Origin: Acidobacteriota bacterium
GTDB lineage: Bacteria > Acidobacteriota > Thermoanaerobaculia > Gp7-AA8
Length of the DNA stretch: 64,000 nucleotides
Assembly: GCA_016184115.1 (NCBI GenBank)
Contig: JACPDH010000052.1
Location: 35,587 to 99,586 of the forward strand
Reading direction: 5' to 3'
The translations under genes and the position numbers were made by a program. Shown here piece after piece: positions 34,364 through 44,021 of the stretch. Under the pieces are notes generated by a model. It ran no database searches. It was not told the origin of the DNA and saw nothing but the letters and a program-made list of their open reading frames with translations. Within the stretch, counting starts at the first letter, position 1; each line of letters starts with the position of its first letter.

Positions 34364-35404
34364 CTACCATCGATAGAGAAAGGGCGAGACCTTTCCCGCG
34401 AAAAACCGCTCAACGATCGCCGGAGTGCTCGTCTTCGACTCGGCGAGAAGCTCGAGCAGTCCAGGCTTCTCCTTCTTCGGATAGATGACCGCGGGGTCGC
34501 CGTCGATACTCGCCAGCGCGGCCGCGCGACGCACCGCATCCTCGAGGCCGCCGATCTCGTCGACGAGCTTCAGGTCATTCGCTTCCTGGCCGGTGAACAC
34601 CCGGCCATCGGCGATGCTCCTCACCTTTTCCGCGTCCATCTTTCCCTTGCGTCCGTCGATCACCGCCTGGACGAACTGGCCATGCAACTGTGTGACGATA
34701 CGCTGATAGTACGCCTTCTCCTGGTCGTTCATCGGCCGGAAAGGCGATCCAGCGTCTTTCAGCTCGCCGCTCGTGAAGGTCTGCGGACTCACTCGCGCCC
34801 ATTCAACGAGCTTCTCGACGTTGAACCACTGTGCGATCACGCCGATCGATCCCGTGATCGATCCCTCGTTCGCAATGATCTCCTGGCACCCCACGGCGAT
34901 GTAATAGCCGCCCGATGCCGCAACGGTGTCGAGCGATGCGATGATCGGCTTGCCAGTCTCTTCGCGAACTCGCTTCAGCTCGCGATGGATCTCTTGCGAC
35001 GGGGCAACCGCACCACCAGGGCTGTTGATGCGAACGACGATCGCCTTGATCGAATCATTCTCAGCAAACGCCTCGAGCTCGCGGAGCGTCGCTCGCGACT
35101 CGACGATCTCGCCTTCGATCGGGAGAATCCCTACTTTCCCTCGGCCGATGGCGACCCGGCCGCTGTCATCGCGGGCGGAGACGACGACGGCCGCGATCAC
35201 CAGCACGACGATTGCCATCACGACGCCCCCGAGCAGCAGGCCGAGAATCAGCTTTCCCGTTCCCGATCGAGGAGCGGAAGAGGCAGTGACTGGACGGGTC
35301 TCAGGAGAACGCGCCGCAGGTTCCTCGTATGTGTTTGCAGGAGCCGGGGACGGCTCCGCGGACTCGACCGGCTCAACCGGGCGATTGTCGTCAACGTCAC
35401 TCAT
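34364..35404 (-). CDS. sppA: Signal peptide peptidase SppA (36K-type)
   Basis: SppA degrades signal peptides left in the membrane after secretion. The 346-residue product has a proline-rich cytoplasmic N-terminus, one membrane helix at about residues 51-76, and the protease domain. The nucleophile is Ser164 (VAASGGYY) and the general base Lys216 (GELKDAGS), the Ser/Lys dyad of the family. The segment INSPGGAV near residue 126 and GSIGVI near 185 are also conserved. The start is 28 bp downstream of the rpsA stop. Confidence 0.93.
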   Translation of the reverse strand: MSDVDDNRPVEPVESAEPSPAPANTYEEPAARSPETRPVTASSAPRSGTGKLILGLLLGGVVMAIVVLVIAAVVVSARDDSGRVAIGRGKVGILPIEGEIVESRATLRELEAFAENDSIKAIVVRINSPGGAVAPSQEIHRELKRVREETGKPIIASLDTVAASGGYYIAVGCQEIIANEGSITGSIGVIAQWFNVEKLVEWARVSPQTFTSGELKDAGSPFRPMNDQEKAYYQRIVTQLHGQFVQAVIDGRKGKMDAEKVRSIADGRVFTGQEANDLKLVDEIGGLEDAVRRAAALASIDGDPAVIYPKKEKPGLLELLAESKTSTPAIVERFFAGKVSPFLYRW

Positions 35405-35432
35405 GGTTCAAGCCTCGCGCAGGGCGCGCCGG

Positions 35433-37214
35433 TCAACTCTCCGCTTCCGGGTCGCCTTCGATCGCTTTCTGCTCGCCAGCGGCCGGCTCGGCACTGGCCG
35501 CGTCACCGGCGGCCGGCTCGTCGGTCGCCGCCTCGTGCGTCGCCGCCTCGTCTGAAGCCGCATCGTCTGCCGTACCGCGCGATTCTTCGCGGTTAGGCTG
35601 GTCGACATCCTTGAGTGTCAGCCCAATCTTCTTCTCGGTCCAGTCGATCTTGATGATGCGCGCGCGGACCTCGTCGCCTGGGCGGAAGATCCGGTCGAGC
35701 TTCACCTTCGGGTCTCGCGGAATCTCGGAGATGTGCGCGAGCCCTTCGACACCCTCGCCGAGCTCGATGAAGAGACCGAAGTCGGTGATCTTCGAGACGG
35801 TACCCGTCACGTCATCGCCGATCTGCCGATCCTTCGCGAACGTGTCCCACTCGTTAGGCATGAACTCTTTGATCGAGAGCGAGAGGCGCTGGTTGTCGGG
35901 ATCGACATTGATGACGCGTGCGGTGACGTCGTCTCCCTTCTTCAGTACCTCGCTCGGGTGCTTGAGCCGGCGGGTCCAGGAAATGTCCGAGATGTGGACG
36001 AGTCCGTCGATTCCCTCCTCGAGCTCGATGAACGCGCCAAAGTCGGTGAGGTTTCTCACCTTCCCGTTGACGGTCGAGCCGACGGGATAACGCTCGCCGA
36101 TGCTGTCCCACGGATTCTGCTCGAGCGCACGGAGCGAGAGCGAGATCCTGCGATTGGCGACGTTGACGTCGGTGACGACTGACTCGACATCGGTTCCGGC
36201 CGCCAGCAGTTTCGACGGATGCACCTTGCGGGTCCACGACATCTCGGAAATGTGGACGAGACCCTCCACACCCTCCTCGAGCTCGATGAAGGCACCGTAG
36301 TCGGTCAGCGAAACCACCTTGCCATGAACCTTGCTTCCGATCGGGTAGCGGAGCGCCACGTCACCCCACGGATCGGGAGTGCGCTGTTTGAAGCCGAGGG
36401 AGACACGCTCAGTCGTCGGATCGAACTTCAGGACGACGACCTCGATCTCGTCCGCGACGTTGAAAAACTCCGACGGGTGATTCACGCGTCCCCAGGAGAT
36501 GTCAGTAATGTGAAGCAGCCCGTCGACGCCGCCGAGGTCGACGAAGACGCCGTAGTCGGTGATGTTCTTGACGACGCCGTGCGTGACCATCCCCTCCTGC
36601 AGCGTTGCGAAGGTTTCCTTCTTCTTCGCGGCGTACTCGACTTCGAGGATCGCGCGGCGCGACAGCACGATGTTGTTCCTGCGCTTGTCGAACGAGACGA
36701 TCTTGAAGTCGTACTCCTTGCCTCGGAGAACGTCGAGATTCTTGATCGGACGAACGTCGACCTGTGAGCCGGGAAGGAACGCGCGAACGCCACCGACGTC
36801 GACTGCGAGGCCTCCCTTGACCCGATCGAGGACGCGGCCGTTGATCGGCTGATCGGCCTTGAAGGCCTCTTCGATCTTGTCCCAGACGCGAACCCTCGCT
36901 GCCTTTTCGCGGGAGACGAGCGTGTGCCCCGACGGACCCTCGAGACGCTCGATGTAGACGTCGACCTCATCGCCGCGCTTGATCTCGACGTCGCCAAAAC
37001 GGAGCTCACCGATCGGGAGCATCCCCTCCGATTTGTAGCCGATATCGATCAGGATCTCGTTGGCGTTGACCTGAACGACTCGGCCGCGAACGATGTCGCC
37101 CTCCGAGAACTCGGCCATCTTCTCGTCATAGATCCGCAGCAACTCGTCCATACCGACGCCTTCCAGCTCGTTCTTGGACTGCTGCTTCTTCTTCGGCTCA
37201 TCATTCGACGACAT
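35433..37214 (-). CDS. rpsA: 30S ribosomal protein S1
   Basis: S1 binds mRNA and helps start translation on structured or weak leaders. The 593-residue product contains six S1 (OB-fold) repeats, from about residue 38 to 540. The last four are the most regular, each with a GAFIELEEG or GLFIELGEG core and a GLVHISE/D-type end. An acidic alanine-rich tail follows. The ATG at 37214 has an AGGAGG site 11 nt upstream. It lies between cmk and sppA; cmk-rpsA is a classic neighbour pair. Confidence 0.96.
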   Translation of the reverse strand: MSSNDEPKKKQQSKNELEGVGMDELLRIYDEKMAEFSEGDIVRGRVVQVNANEILIDIGYKSEGMLPIGELRFGDVEIKRGDEVDVYIERLEGPSGHTLVSREKAARVRVWDKIEEAFKADQPINGRVLDRVKGGLAVDVGGVRAFLPGSQVDVRPIKNLDVLRGKEYDFKIVSFDKRRNNIVLSRRAILEVEYAAKKKETFATLQEGMVTHGVVKNITDYGVFVDLGGVDGLLHITDISWGRVNHPSEFFNVADEIEVVVLKFDPTTERVSLGFKQRTPDPWGDVALRYPIGSKVHGKVVSLTDYGAFIELEEGVEGLVHISEMSWTRKVHPSKLLAAGTDVESVVTDVNVANRRISLSLRALEQNPWDSIGERYPVGSTVNGKVRNLTDFGAFIELEEGIDGLVHISDISWTRRLKHPSEVLKKGDDVTARVINVDPDNQRLSLSIKEFMPNEWDTFAKDRQIGDDVTGTVSKITDFGLFIELGEGVEGLAHISEIPRDPKVKLDRIFRPGDEVRARIIKIDWTEKKIGLTLKDVDQPNREESRGTADDAASDEAATHEAATDEPAAGDAASAEPAAGEQKAIEGDPEAES

Positions 37215-37285
37215 TGAAAGGGAAACCTCCTGGAGTATTCGCAGTCGGGGATTTTCGCTCGCGGAGCTTGCGGCGATAAATTGAG

Positions 37286-37347
37286 CGCTATCTGAGGAAT
37301 AGCGTCCCGAGTCCGGCAGTGTAAGGGTGAGGCATCAGGCGAGTCAA
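37286..37347 (-). promoter_or_regulatory. rpsA promoter and leader hairpin
   Basis: On the minus strand TTGACT (37347-37342) and TACACT (37323-37318) are 18 nt apart, a plausible sigma-70 promoter with a start near 37311. The resulting leader of about 97 nt contains a 6-bp stem (CGCTAT / ATAGCG, 37286-37304) with a 7-nt loop. S1 often represses its own translation through leader structure, so this hairpin is a candidate autoregulatory element. Confidence 0.5.
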
Positions 37348-37361
37348 GACGCGACTTGCCT

Positions 37362-38024
37362 TCAGGCTCCGATTCGCCCGACGATCGCCTCGACGACGCC
37401 GTCGATCGAGAGATCCGAGGTGTCGATCCGAACGTAGCTCTCGTCGCACGTCAGCGGGGAGTCGGCACGGGTCGAATCCTGCCTGTCCCGCTCCTCCATT
37501 TCGCGCGCGACCGTCTCCAGCGGAACCTCGGCCCCCTTCGCTGCGAGCTCGCGATACCGCCTTTCGGCGCGCACCTCGGGCCGCGCGTCGAGAAAGAACT
37601 TATGGGGCGTTTCCGGGAAGACCTTGGTACCGATATCGCGTCCTTCGAGAACGCCGCCAGCCCGCGCACCAAGCTCCTGCTGCATCCTGACGAGTGCCCG
37701 TCGCACCGCGGGAACCGACGAGACCGTGCTCGCGCCCATGCTGATTTCCGGCGTCCGAATCGCATCGCTCACGTCTTCGCCGTCGAGGATCACGCGCGGC
37801 GGACGTTCGCCAGGAACGAAGTCGATGCTGCTCGACGCCGCGAGAGCCGCGAGCCGCTCGGCGTCTTCGAAGGAAATGCAATGCCGCTTCGCCTTCAGCG
37901 CGAGGGCGCGATACATCGCGCCCGTGTCGATATGAGGAAGCCGCAGCCGTTCCGCGACGAGCTTGCTCGTCGTGGTCTTGCCGACACCGGATGGTCCGTC
38001 GATGGCTACGATCGTAGGCGCCAC
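37362..38024 (-). CDS. cmk: Cytidylate kinase
   Basis: It phosphorylates CMP and dCMP. The 220-residue product has the P-loop GPSGVGKTT at residues 10-18, the substrate-binding HIDTGAMYRALA at about 31-42, GRDIGTKVFP near 129-138 and the lid arginines in DRQDSTRADSPL. The start is GTG at 38024, directly after the rluB stop TGA, with GGAGAGG just upstream. It is followed by rpsA after a 147-bp leader. Confidence 0.95.
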   Translation of the reverse strand: MAPTIVAIDGPSGVGKTTTSKLVAERLRLPHIDTGAMYRALALKAKRHCISFEDAERLAALAASSSIDFVPGERPPRVILDGEDVSDAIRTPEISMGASTVSSVPAVRRALVRMQQELGARAGGVLEGRDIGTKVFPETPHKFFLDARPEVRAERRYRELAAKGAEVPLETVAREMEERDRQDSTRADSPLTCDESYVRIDTSDLSIDGVVEAIVGRIGA

Positions 38025-38927
38025 TCAGCCTCTCCGGGTCCCGCGCGAGGGTTTCCGCGCCGGCGCATCGGTCCTGCGCGCGGTGGCACGCTTGGCCGCT
38101 GCGTTCGCGGATCGCGGAGTGGCTGGCACCTTCGTTTTCTTTGCAGCGGCGCGAGGCGGCGCCGGCTTCCGCGTCGCACGAGGCTTCGCTTCGCTCTCGA
38201 CTGCCGCGAGAAGCCTGACTTCTCGCGGCGTGAGGTCGCGCCATTGTCCCGCTTCGAGGGTCGCATCCCGCACTTGCCCGATCGCGACCCGGCGAAGCTT
38301 CACGACCGGATGGCCGACCGCCGAGAACATCTTGCGGATCTGCTGCGTGCGCCCTTCGCGAAGTTTGACCTCGAACCAGCTGTTGCCTTCATCCTCGCCA
38401 CGCCCCGTCGTACGAAGTCGTGAGATCTCGCACGGCGCTGTTCGCTTGCCATCGAGCGTGATGCCTCGCGAGAGCTTCTCGATGATGCGCTCCTGCGGAA
38501 CGCCGCGAACCTTGACGTGATAGGTCTTCACGGATCCGTGCTTCGGATGCGAGACCTTGAATGCGAGCTCGCCATCATTCGTCAGCAGGATCAAACCTTC
38601 GGACTGAAAGTCGAGACGGCCCACTGGAAAGACCCGCTCCTTCACGCCCTTGACCATGTCGACGACGGTCGGCCGCCCTTCGGGGTCGTTCACCGTCGTC
38701 ATCACCTGTCTCGGCTTGTAGATAAGGATGTAGCGGAGTTTCTCGGGTCGGGTGATGAGCTTGCCGTCGACCTTCACGTGGTCGCTCTTCGAGTCGGCAC
38801 GCGTGCCAAGCTCGGTGATGACGCGACCGTTCACCGTGACGAGGCCACTGCGAATCATTTCTTCGGCGCGGCGTCGAGACGCAATGCCTGCCTTGGCGAT
38901 TATCTTTTGCAGTCGCTCCTGAGCCAT
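38025..38927 (-). CDS. rluB: 23S rRNA pseudouridine synthase, RluB/RsuA family
   Basis: The 300-residue product has an N-terminal S4 RNA-binding domain (RLQKIIAKAGIASRRRAEEMI) and the pseudouridine synthase core with the catalytic aspartate at residue 106 (VGRLDFQSEG). The block LREGRTQQIRKMF near 192 is family-typical. The last 60 residues are a lysine/arginine/alanine/proline-rich tail that probably binds RNA and is common in this family in high-GC genomes. It is encoded between scpB and cmk, a conserved gene order. RluB is preferred over RsuA from context. Confidence 0.9.
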   Translation of the reverse strand: MAQERLQKIIAKAGIASRRRAEEMIRSGLVTVNGRVITELGTRADSKSDHVKVDGKLITRPEKLRYILIYKPRQVMTTVNDPEGRPTVVDMVKGVKERVFPVGRLDFQSEGLILLTNDGELAFKVSHPKHGSVKTYHVKVRGVPQERIIEKLSRGITLDGKRTAPCEISRLRTTGRGEDEGNSWFEVKLREGRTQQIRKMFSAVGHPVVKLRRVAIGQVRDATLEAGQWRDLTPREVRLLAAVESEAKPRATRKPAPPRAAAKKTKVPATPRSANAAAKRATARRTDAPARKPSRGTRRG

Positions 38928-38949
38928 CCGTTCCTTTTTGAAGCCGGGC

Positions 38950-39723
38950 CTATTCTACGGGATCTTTGTCGCGAATGGCATCAGCAGATACGCCGTCGTC
39001 GACGAACGCGTCCAACGTCTCCCCGGCAGAGTCGGCTCGGGTCGCATCCGCCTCCGGCGCCTCTCCCTCGGAACCAGCAGACCTGACCCCATGCGCCTCG
39101 TCGTTCTCCGCGACTCCCGAGCCGACACCTTCGGCCGTCGCCTGCTCCTCTCCCGGTGCGGGTCCCAGCAGTTCCTCCGCCAGCGACTCCCCGAGGACTT
39201 CGGCGAACTCTTCGAGGCGCGGCAGGTCCTGAATCGAGTTGAGTCCGAAGTGCAGCAGGAACTCCTTTGTCGTGCGATAGAGGAACGGGCTTCCGACGAC
39301 GTTCTTCCTTCCGGCGAGCTTCACGAGCTTCCGGTCGAGCAGTGTGCGAATTACGCCAGCACAGTTGACGCCGCGAATGTCGGACACTTCCGGAGCCGTG
39401 ATCGGCTGCCGGTAGGCGATGATCGCGAGCGTCTCGAGCGCGGCGAGCGAGAGCCTCCCTTCGCCTTGTCGCGCGAAGAACTTCTTGAGGTACGAGTCGT
39501 ACTCGGGACTCGTCACGTAGCGGTAGCCACCCGCGGCTGACTCGAGCTTGTAGCCTCCGTCACGCTCGTCGAGCGCCTTCCGGATCTCTTCGAGCTGGAT
39601 GGTAATCGCCTCGGGGCCATCCGAAGGAAATACCTCCTCCAACGATGCGACTGTGATTGGTTCGCCTGCGACGAGGAGAATCGCCTCCAAGGCCGCACGC
39701 AGCTCTGTGTCATTCGTTGCCAT
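38950..39723 (-). CDS. scpB: Segregation and condensation protein B
   Basis: ScpB partners with ScpA and SMC in chromosome condensation. The 257-residue product has two winged-helix domains: LRAALEAILLVAGEPIT near the start and SLAALETLAIIAYRQPITAPEVSDIRGV near residue 92, the latter being the family signature. The C-terminal 80 residues are acidic, low-complexity sequence. It lies 39 bp after scpA and 22 bp before rluB on the same strand. Confidence 0.95.
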   Translation of the reverse strand: MATNDTELRAALEAILLVAGEPITVASLEEVFPSDGPEAITIQLEEIRKALDERDGGYKLESAAGGYRYVTSPEYDSYLKKFFARQGEGRLSLAALETLAIIAYRQPITAPEVSDIRGVNCAGVIRTLLDRKLVKLAGRKNVVGSPFLYRTTKEFLLHFGLNSIQDLPRLEEFAEVLGESLAEELLGPAPGEEQATAEGVGSGVAENDEAHGVRSAGSEGEAPEADATRADSAGETLDAFVDDGVSADAIRDKDPVE

Positions 39724-39762
39724 GTTCCGTCCGATGTGTCACGCGATGTGCCGGCGTCCGGC

Positions 39763-40563
39763 TCAATGATCGAACATCGCGAATTGAGAAATATCGATGT
39801 CTTTCGTTCCTCGCTGAATCACGATCTCGCCGAACGCCTCGCTCTGCGTCAGCGAGATGCCGCCCAGGCGAACGAGCTCGAGCACTCCGAGGAAGATCGC
39901 GACGAGCTCGCCGCGGGAGCGCCCCTCGAGATACCACTGAAGCCGGATCGGTGAACGGACGACGAGCTCGTCGACGAGCGATCGCATCATGTCCGACACC
40001 TTGTGCGAGGTGTGGACAAGCTCGATCGGTGCCGGGTGATCGTGCTTGTAGCGAACGAGCGCCTGCCGGAACGCATCGATGAGATCGAAGAGCGAGACCT
40101 CGCTCATCTCGACTTCGACCGGTTCCGCTTCGGGGCGCTGCCCAGGCGGGCGCGACCAGACGTGCATCCGGACCATGTCGAGCTCCGCGAAACTCTCCGC
40201 CACCGCCTTGAAGCGCTGATACTCGAGCAGCTTCTCCACGAGCTCGGCTCGCGGGTCCTCGGCCTGTTCGTCCGACTCCTCCCCGCGAGGAAGGAGCATC
40301 TTCGACTTGATGTGGATCAGCAGCGCCGCCATGTAGATGTAGTCGGCAGCGATGTCGAGATCGAGCTGCTCCATCGCCTCGAGATACTGGTTGTACTGCT
40401 CGGTCACCAGCATGATCGGGATGTCGTAGATGTCGATCTTGTGCTTGCGGATCAGGTGGAGTAGCAGATCGAGCGGACCTTCGAATGCGGGAAGCTGGAT
40501 CCGGTACCCTTCAACCTCGTCCGAGCCTTCCTCGTCCTGCGGAGGTAGCAGCTCGTCGCTCAT
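39763..40563 (-). CDS. scpA: Segregation and condensation protein A
   Basis: ScpA is the kleisin subunit that bridges the SMC heads. The 266-residue product begins MSDELLPP and shows the family motif FEGPLDLLLHLIRKHKIDIYDIPI at about residues 26-49. The C-terminal winged helix (VAIFLGVLELVRLGGISLTQ) is near residue 220. The ATG at 40563 overlaps the trpS stop as ATGA; the longer frame upstream is antisense-like and rejected. Confidence 0.95.
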   Translation of the reverse strand: MSDELLPPQDEEGSDEVEGYRIQLPAFEGPLDLLLHLIRKHKIDIYDIPIMLVTEQYNQYLEAMEQLDLDIAADYIYMAALLIHIKSKMLLPRGEESDEQAEDPRAELVEKLLEYQRFKAVAESFAELDMVRMHVWSRPPGQRPEAEPVEVEMSEVSLFDLIDAFRQALVRYKHDHPAPIELVHTSHKVSDMMRSLVDELVVRSPIRLQWYLEGRSRGELVAIFLGVLELVRLGGISLTQSEAFGEIVIQRGTKDIDISQFAMFDH

Positions 40564-41564
40564 CGCGGCAGCTCCCGGAACGCGAGCTTCATCGCCGCGC
40601 GGGTCAGCTCGAGCGTTTCCGCGGCGCGCTCGCGCGCCTTGGCATTCCCCGCGGCGAGGATGTCCCACACCATCGCGGGGTCGCGGTCGATCTCCTCGCG
40701 GCGCTTCCGGATCGGCGCCAGCGCTTCGACGACGATGTCTGCGAGAAGCTTCTTGTCCTCCACGCAGCCAATCGTCGCAGCACGGCACTCGCGATCGATT
40801 CGCTCCTGAAGCTCCGGAGTGCTGAAGAGTTTGTGGAATTGGTAGAGATTGCAGATATCGGGGTTGCCGGGATCTTTCCGTCGCAGCCGGTTCGGGTCGG
40901 TGAACATCGTCGAGATCAGCGTGCGAATCTCGTCTGCGCTAGCCGTTAGGCCGATGGTGTTGCCGTACGACTTCGACATCTTGCGACCGTCGAGCCCCGG
41001 GACCTTCGGCGTCTCCGTGAACAGCGCCTGCGGCTCGGGGAAGACCGGCTCGTACATGAAGTTGAATCGGCGAGCGATCTCACGCGAGATCTCCAGATGC
41101 GCCGCCTGATCCTCGCCGACCGGCACGTAGGTCGCGCGGTAGACGATGATGTCCGCGGTCTGCAACAGCGGGTAGCCGAGAAAACCGTAAGTGTTCAGAT
41201 CCTTGTCGGTCAGCTGCTGCTGTTGATCTTTGTAGGTCGGCACGCGCTCCAGCCACGGAAGCGGCGTGATCATCGACAGGAGAAGGTGGAGCTCCGCGTG
41301 CTCCTTCACTTGAGACTGCAGGAAGATGACCGACTTCTCCGGGTCGAGTCCGGCGGCGATCCAGTCAGCCACCGCATCGAAGGTCGATTGCTCGATCTTC
41401 GAGGGATCGGCGTAGTCCGACGTCAGCGCGTGCCAGTCGGCCACGAAGAAGTAACAGCGATGCTCGTCCTGCAACCGAGCCCAGTTGCGGACCGCGCCGA
41501 AATAGTTGCCGAGATGGACCCTGCCTGTCGGACGGAGCCCGCTGAGAACGATCGATTCCTGCAC
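40560..41564 (-). CDS. trpS: Tryptophanyl-tRNA synthetase
   Basis: A class I aminoacyl-tRNA synthetase that charges tRNA-Trp. The product has the HIGH-type motif in PTGRVHLGNYFGA at about residues 12-24 and KMSKS at about 185 (DGRKMSKSYGN). The start is uncertain. GTG at 41564 gives 334 residues beginning MQESIVLSGLRPTG, which matches the usual TrpS N-terminus. A TTG at 41606 would add 14 residues without family similarity or ribosome-binding site. It is followed directly by scpA. Confidence 0.94.
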   Translation of the reverse strand: MQESIVLSGLRPTGRVHLGNYFGAVRNWARLQDEHRCYFFVADWHALTSDYADPSKIEQSTFDAVADWIAAGLDPEKSVIFLQSQVKEHAELHLLLSMITPLPWLERVPTYKDQQQQLTDKDLNTYGFLGYPLLQTADIIVYRATYVPVGEDQAAHLEISREIARRFNFMYEPVFPEPQALFTETPKVPGLDGRKMSKSYGNTIGLTASADEIRTLISTMFTDPNRLRRKDPGNPDICNLYQFHKLFSTPELQERIDRECRAATIGCVEDKKLLADIVVEALAPIRKRREEIDRDPAMVWDILAAGNAKARERAAETLELTRAAMKLAFRELPR

Positions 41565-41670
41565 CGGTACGAGGACCTCTTCCCTTTGTTTGGAGCCGCG
41601 CAGCAAGAAGGCGCGCCACGGAAGCGGGGAGTTTAGCAGCGAGGGGGGGATGGGTAAAGCGACGGGGAAT

Positions 41671-41877
41671 AGGGAGATTTCGGATTTCGAGTTTCGGATT
41701 TAAAGGCTGCGGGACTCCGCGCCTCGGAAGCTTTCAGACTCGAAACCCGAAACCGCCTCGTCGCTTCGATCTTTAAATTCGAAATCCGAGATCCTTCGTC
41801 CGCCGTCCTTCAAATTCGAAATCCGAAATCCCTCGCCCTCCCTCCTTCAAATTCGAAATTCGAAATCCGAAATCCCT
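41671..41877. repeat. Intergenic inverted-repeat cluster between recG and trpS
   Basis: The 311 bp between these genes hold no coding frame. They contain one unit AGGGAGATTTCGGATTTCG... at 41671-41705 and three related units in the opposite orientation at 41771-41795, 41808-41833 and 41845-41877, built from CAAATTCGAAATCCGAAAT. The last unit begins exactly at the recG stop codon. The units can pair with the first to form a long hairpin. This locally AT-richer, low-complexity block contrasts with the surrounding genes. Confidence 0.85.
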
Positions 41878-43975
41878 AATCGACTCCCTCGACCCTCACC
41901 TGCCGGCGATCGATACGGCTGGCGAGGTCGAGGGCGGCCTCGGGGCCGTCGGAGTCGACGATGGCGATCGCCGCGTCTCTTGCCGCCTCCATGAGCGCGT
42001 GATCGCGCACGACCTGTCCAAACCGGAACCGGCTCGACCCGGCCTGGCGCGTTCCAGTCATGTCGCCCACTCCGCGCTGGGTGAGATCGAGCTCGGCGAC
42101 GACGAATCCATCGTTCGTCACAGCGAACTCGCGCAGACGCGACTTTGCCTCTTCGCTCGCCGTCTCATCCCGTAGCAAAACGCAGATTGACGACGCGGCA
42201 CCGCGGCCGACCCGGCCGCGCAATTGATGGAGCTGCGAAAGGCCGAACCTGTCGGCGTCGACGATCACCATCATCGTCGCCGAGGCTACGTCGATACCGA
42301 CTTCGATCACCGTCGTCGCGACGAGCACGTCGAGCTCCCCTCTCGCAAAGGCATCCATCGTCACCTGTTTTTCGTCTGCGGGAAGGCGCCCGTGGAGCAT
42401 CGCGACGCGACGATCGGAGAGCGACGCGCGAATTGCCTCGTATCCCGCAGTGACCGGCTTCAGATCGGTCCGGTCCGACTCGTCGATCACCGGGAAGACG
42501 ACGTACGCCTGCTCCCCCTTCCCCGTTCGCTCACGAACGAAGTCGAGCACGTTCGGAAGCCGCGCGCTTCCGCGGACCACACACTTGACCGGACGGCGTC
42601 CAGGAGGGAGCTCATCGATCACGGACAGATCGAGGTCACCATGGAGCGCGAGTGCCAGCGATCGTGGAATCGGCGTCGCCGTCATCACGAGAATGTCGAC
42701 CATCGTCCCCTTGTCGAAAAGCGCCTTTCGCTGATCGACTCCGAAGCGGTGCTGCTCGTCGACGATCGCGAGCGCAAGGCTATGGAAGTTGACCGACCCG
42801 ACGACGAGTGCGTGCGTGCCGACGACGAGTTGAGCTTCGCCCGACTCGATCGCGGCGCGCGCATCGCGCTTCTCCCTCGCCGTCATCGATCCCGAGAGCC
42901 TAACAACCCGGATCGCATCACAGTCAACTAGTTGTCCAATTCTTCGAAAATGCTGTTCCGCAAGAACCTCGGTCGGCGCGAGGAGCGCAGCCTGATGTCC
43001 GTTCGCGATCGCGACGAGCGCGGCGACGAGCGCGACGATCGTCTTGCCGCTTCCGACGTCGCCTTGAATCAGCCGATACATCGGGCGAGGCGATCGCATG
43101 TCGTCTGCAATCTCCCGGAGCACGCGCTTCTGCGCGCCGGTGAGCCTGAATGGAAGAGTGCGGCGCACCGTCGCGCGAATCGCGTCGTCGATCACGATCG
43201 TTCGCGGCTTGGGCTGCTTCTCTGAGAAAGTGCGGCGGGCTCGGATCGCGAGTTGGAACGCGAAGAACTCGTCGAAGACCAGCCTTCGGTATTCTCCGGT
43301 GGCTTTCGTGCTCACGGCCGCGTCGAATCGGCTCGGAGCGTGCAACTCCGCGAGCGACGCCGCGAGCGGAGGAAGGCCGAGACCCGTGCGCAAGTTCGCG
43401 GGAACCGGATCGTCGAGGCGCTCGAGCGCGGCCAGTGCCTCCGCGATCGCGCCGCGCAGCCACCGTTGCGGAAGACCTCCGATCGAGGTGTAGACCGGAA
43501 CGACTCGTCCTTCCAGCATTCCGTGACCGTCGGCGGCGATCTTCTCCCAGTCGGCCGCATCGAACTGGAGCTCCCCACCATTACCGGTCCTGGGTCGGCC
43601 GAAAAGCACGAGCCGGTCGCCGCGCACGATTCGATCCGCGATGTAAGGCTGGTTGAACCAGACCACGGGAATCGTCGCCGTCCCGTCGTCGATCGTCGCC
43701 TCGATCAACTCCATCCTTTGAACCCGCGTCACACGACTCCGGAGCCCGACGACCTCTCCTCGAATCAACGCGGACGGAGTCTCGGGAGTCAGCGCGACGA
43801 TCGGAGTCACGACGCGCCTGTCCTCGTAGCGAAACGGAAGGAAATCGAGCAGGTCTCTCACCGACTCGATTCCGGCGTTCTGCAGGATCTCCGCACGCTG
43901 GCGTCCGACGCCGCGGATTGCGCGCACGCTGTCTCGTGCATCGATCGGTGCGACCATACGTTCGGCGATCGTCAT
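41876..43975 (-). CDS. recG: ATP-dependent DNA helicase RecG
   Basis: RecG reverses stalled replication forks and migrates branched DNA. The 699-residue product has the N-terminal wedge/OB region (GVGRQRAEILQNAGIESVRDLLDFLPFRYEDR), Walker A GDVGSGKT near residue 306, the DEQH box (VDEQHRFGVDQR) near 405, TATPIPRSLAL and the QLRGRVGRG motif near 590. The TRG motif region lies just before the C-terminus. The stop codon lies at the edge of the repeat cluster. A second ATG six codons in is possible. Confidence 0.95.
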   Translation of the reverse strand: MTIAERMVAPIDARDSVRAIRGVGRQRAEILQNAGIESVRDLLDFLPFRYEDRRVVTPIVALTPETPSALIRGEVVGLRSRVTRVQRMELIEATIDDGTATIPVVWFNQPYIADRIVRGDRLVLFGRPRTGNGGELQFDAADWEKIAADGHGMLEGRVVPVYTSIGGLPQRWLRGAIAEALAALERLDDPVPANLRTGLGLPPLAASLAELHAPSRFDAAVSTKATGEYRRLVFDEFFAFQLAIRARRTFSEKQPKPRTIVIDDAIRATVRRTLPFRLTGAQKRVLREIADDMRSPRPMYRLIQGDVGSGKTIVALVAALVAIANGHQAALLAPTEVLAEQHFRRIGQLVDCDAIRVVRLSGSMTAREKRDARAAIESGEAQLVVGTHALVVGSVNFHSLALAIVDEQHRFGVDQRKALFDKGTMVDILVMTATPIPRSLALALHGDLDLSVIDELPPGRRPVKCVVRGSARLPNVLDFVRERTGKGEQAYVVFPVIDESDRTDLKPVTAGYEAIRASLSDRRVAMLHGRLPADEKQVTMDAFARGELDVLVATTVIEVGIDVASATMMVIVDADRFGLSQLHQLRGRVGRGAASSICVLLRDETASEEAKSRLREFAVTNDGFVVAELDLTQRGVGDMTGTRQAGSSRFRFGQVVRDHALMEAARDAAIAIVDSDGPEAALDLASRIDRRQVRVEGVD

Positions 43976-44021
43976 CGAGGAACGATTGTCCCTCGGAGGA
44001 GTGAAAAGCCCGAGGATTCTA

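Noticed and set aside
41671..41877. Short repeats considered as a CRISPR array
   Set aside because: Units differ in length and orientation, have no unique spacers of constant size, and no cas genes are nearby.
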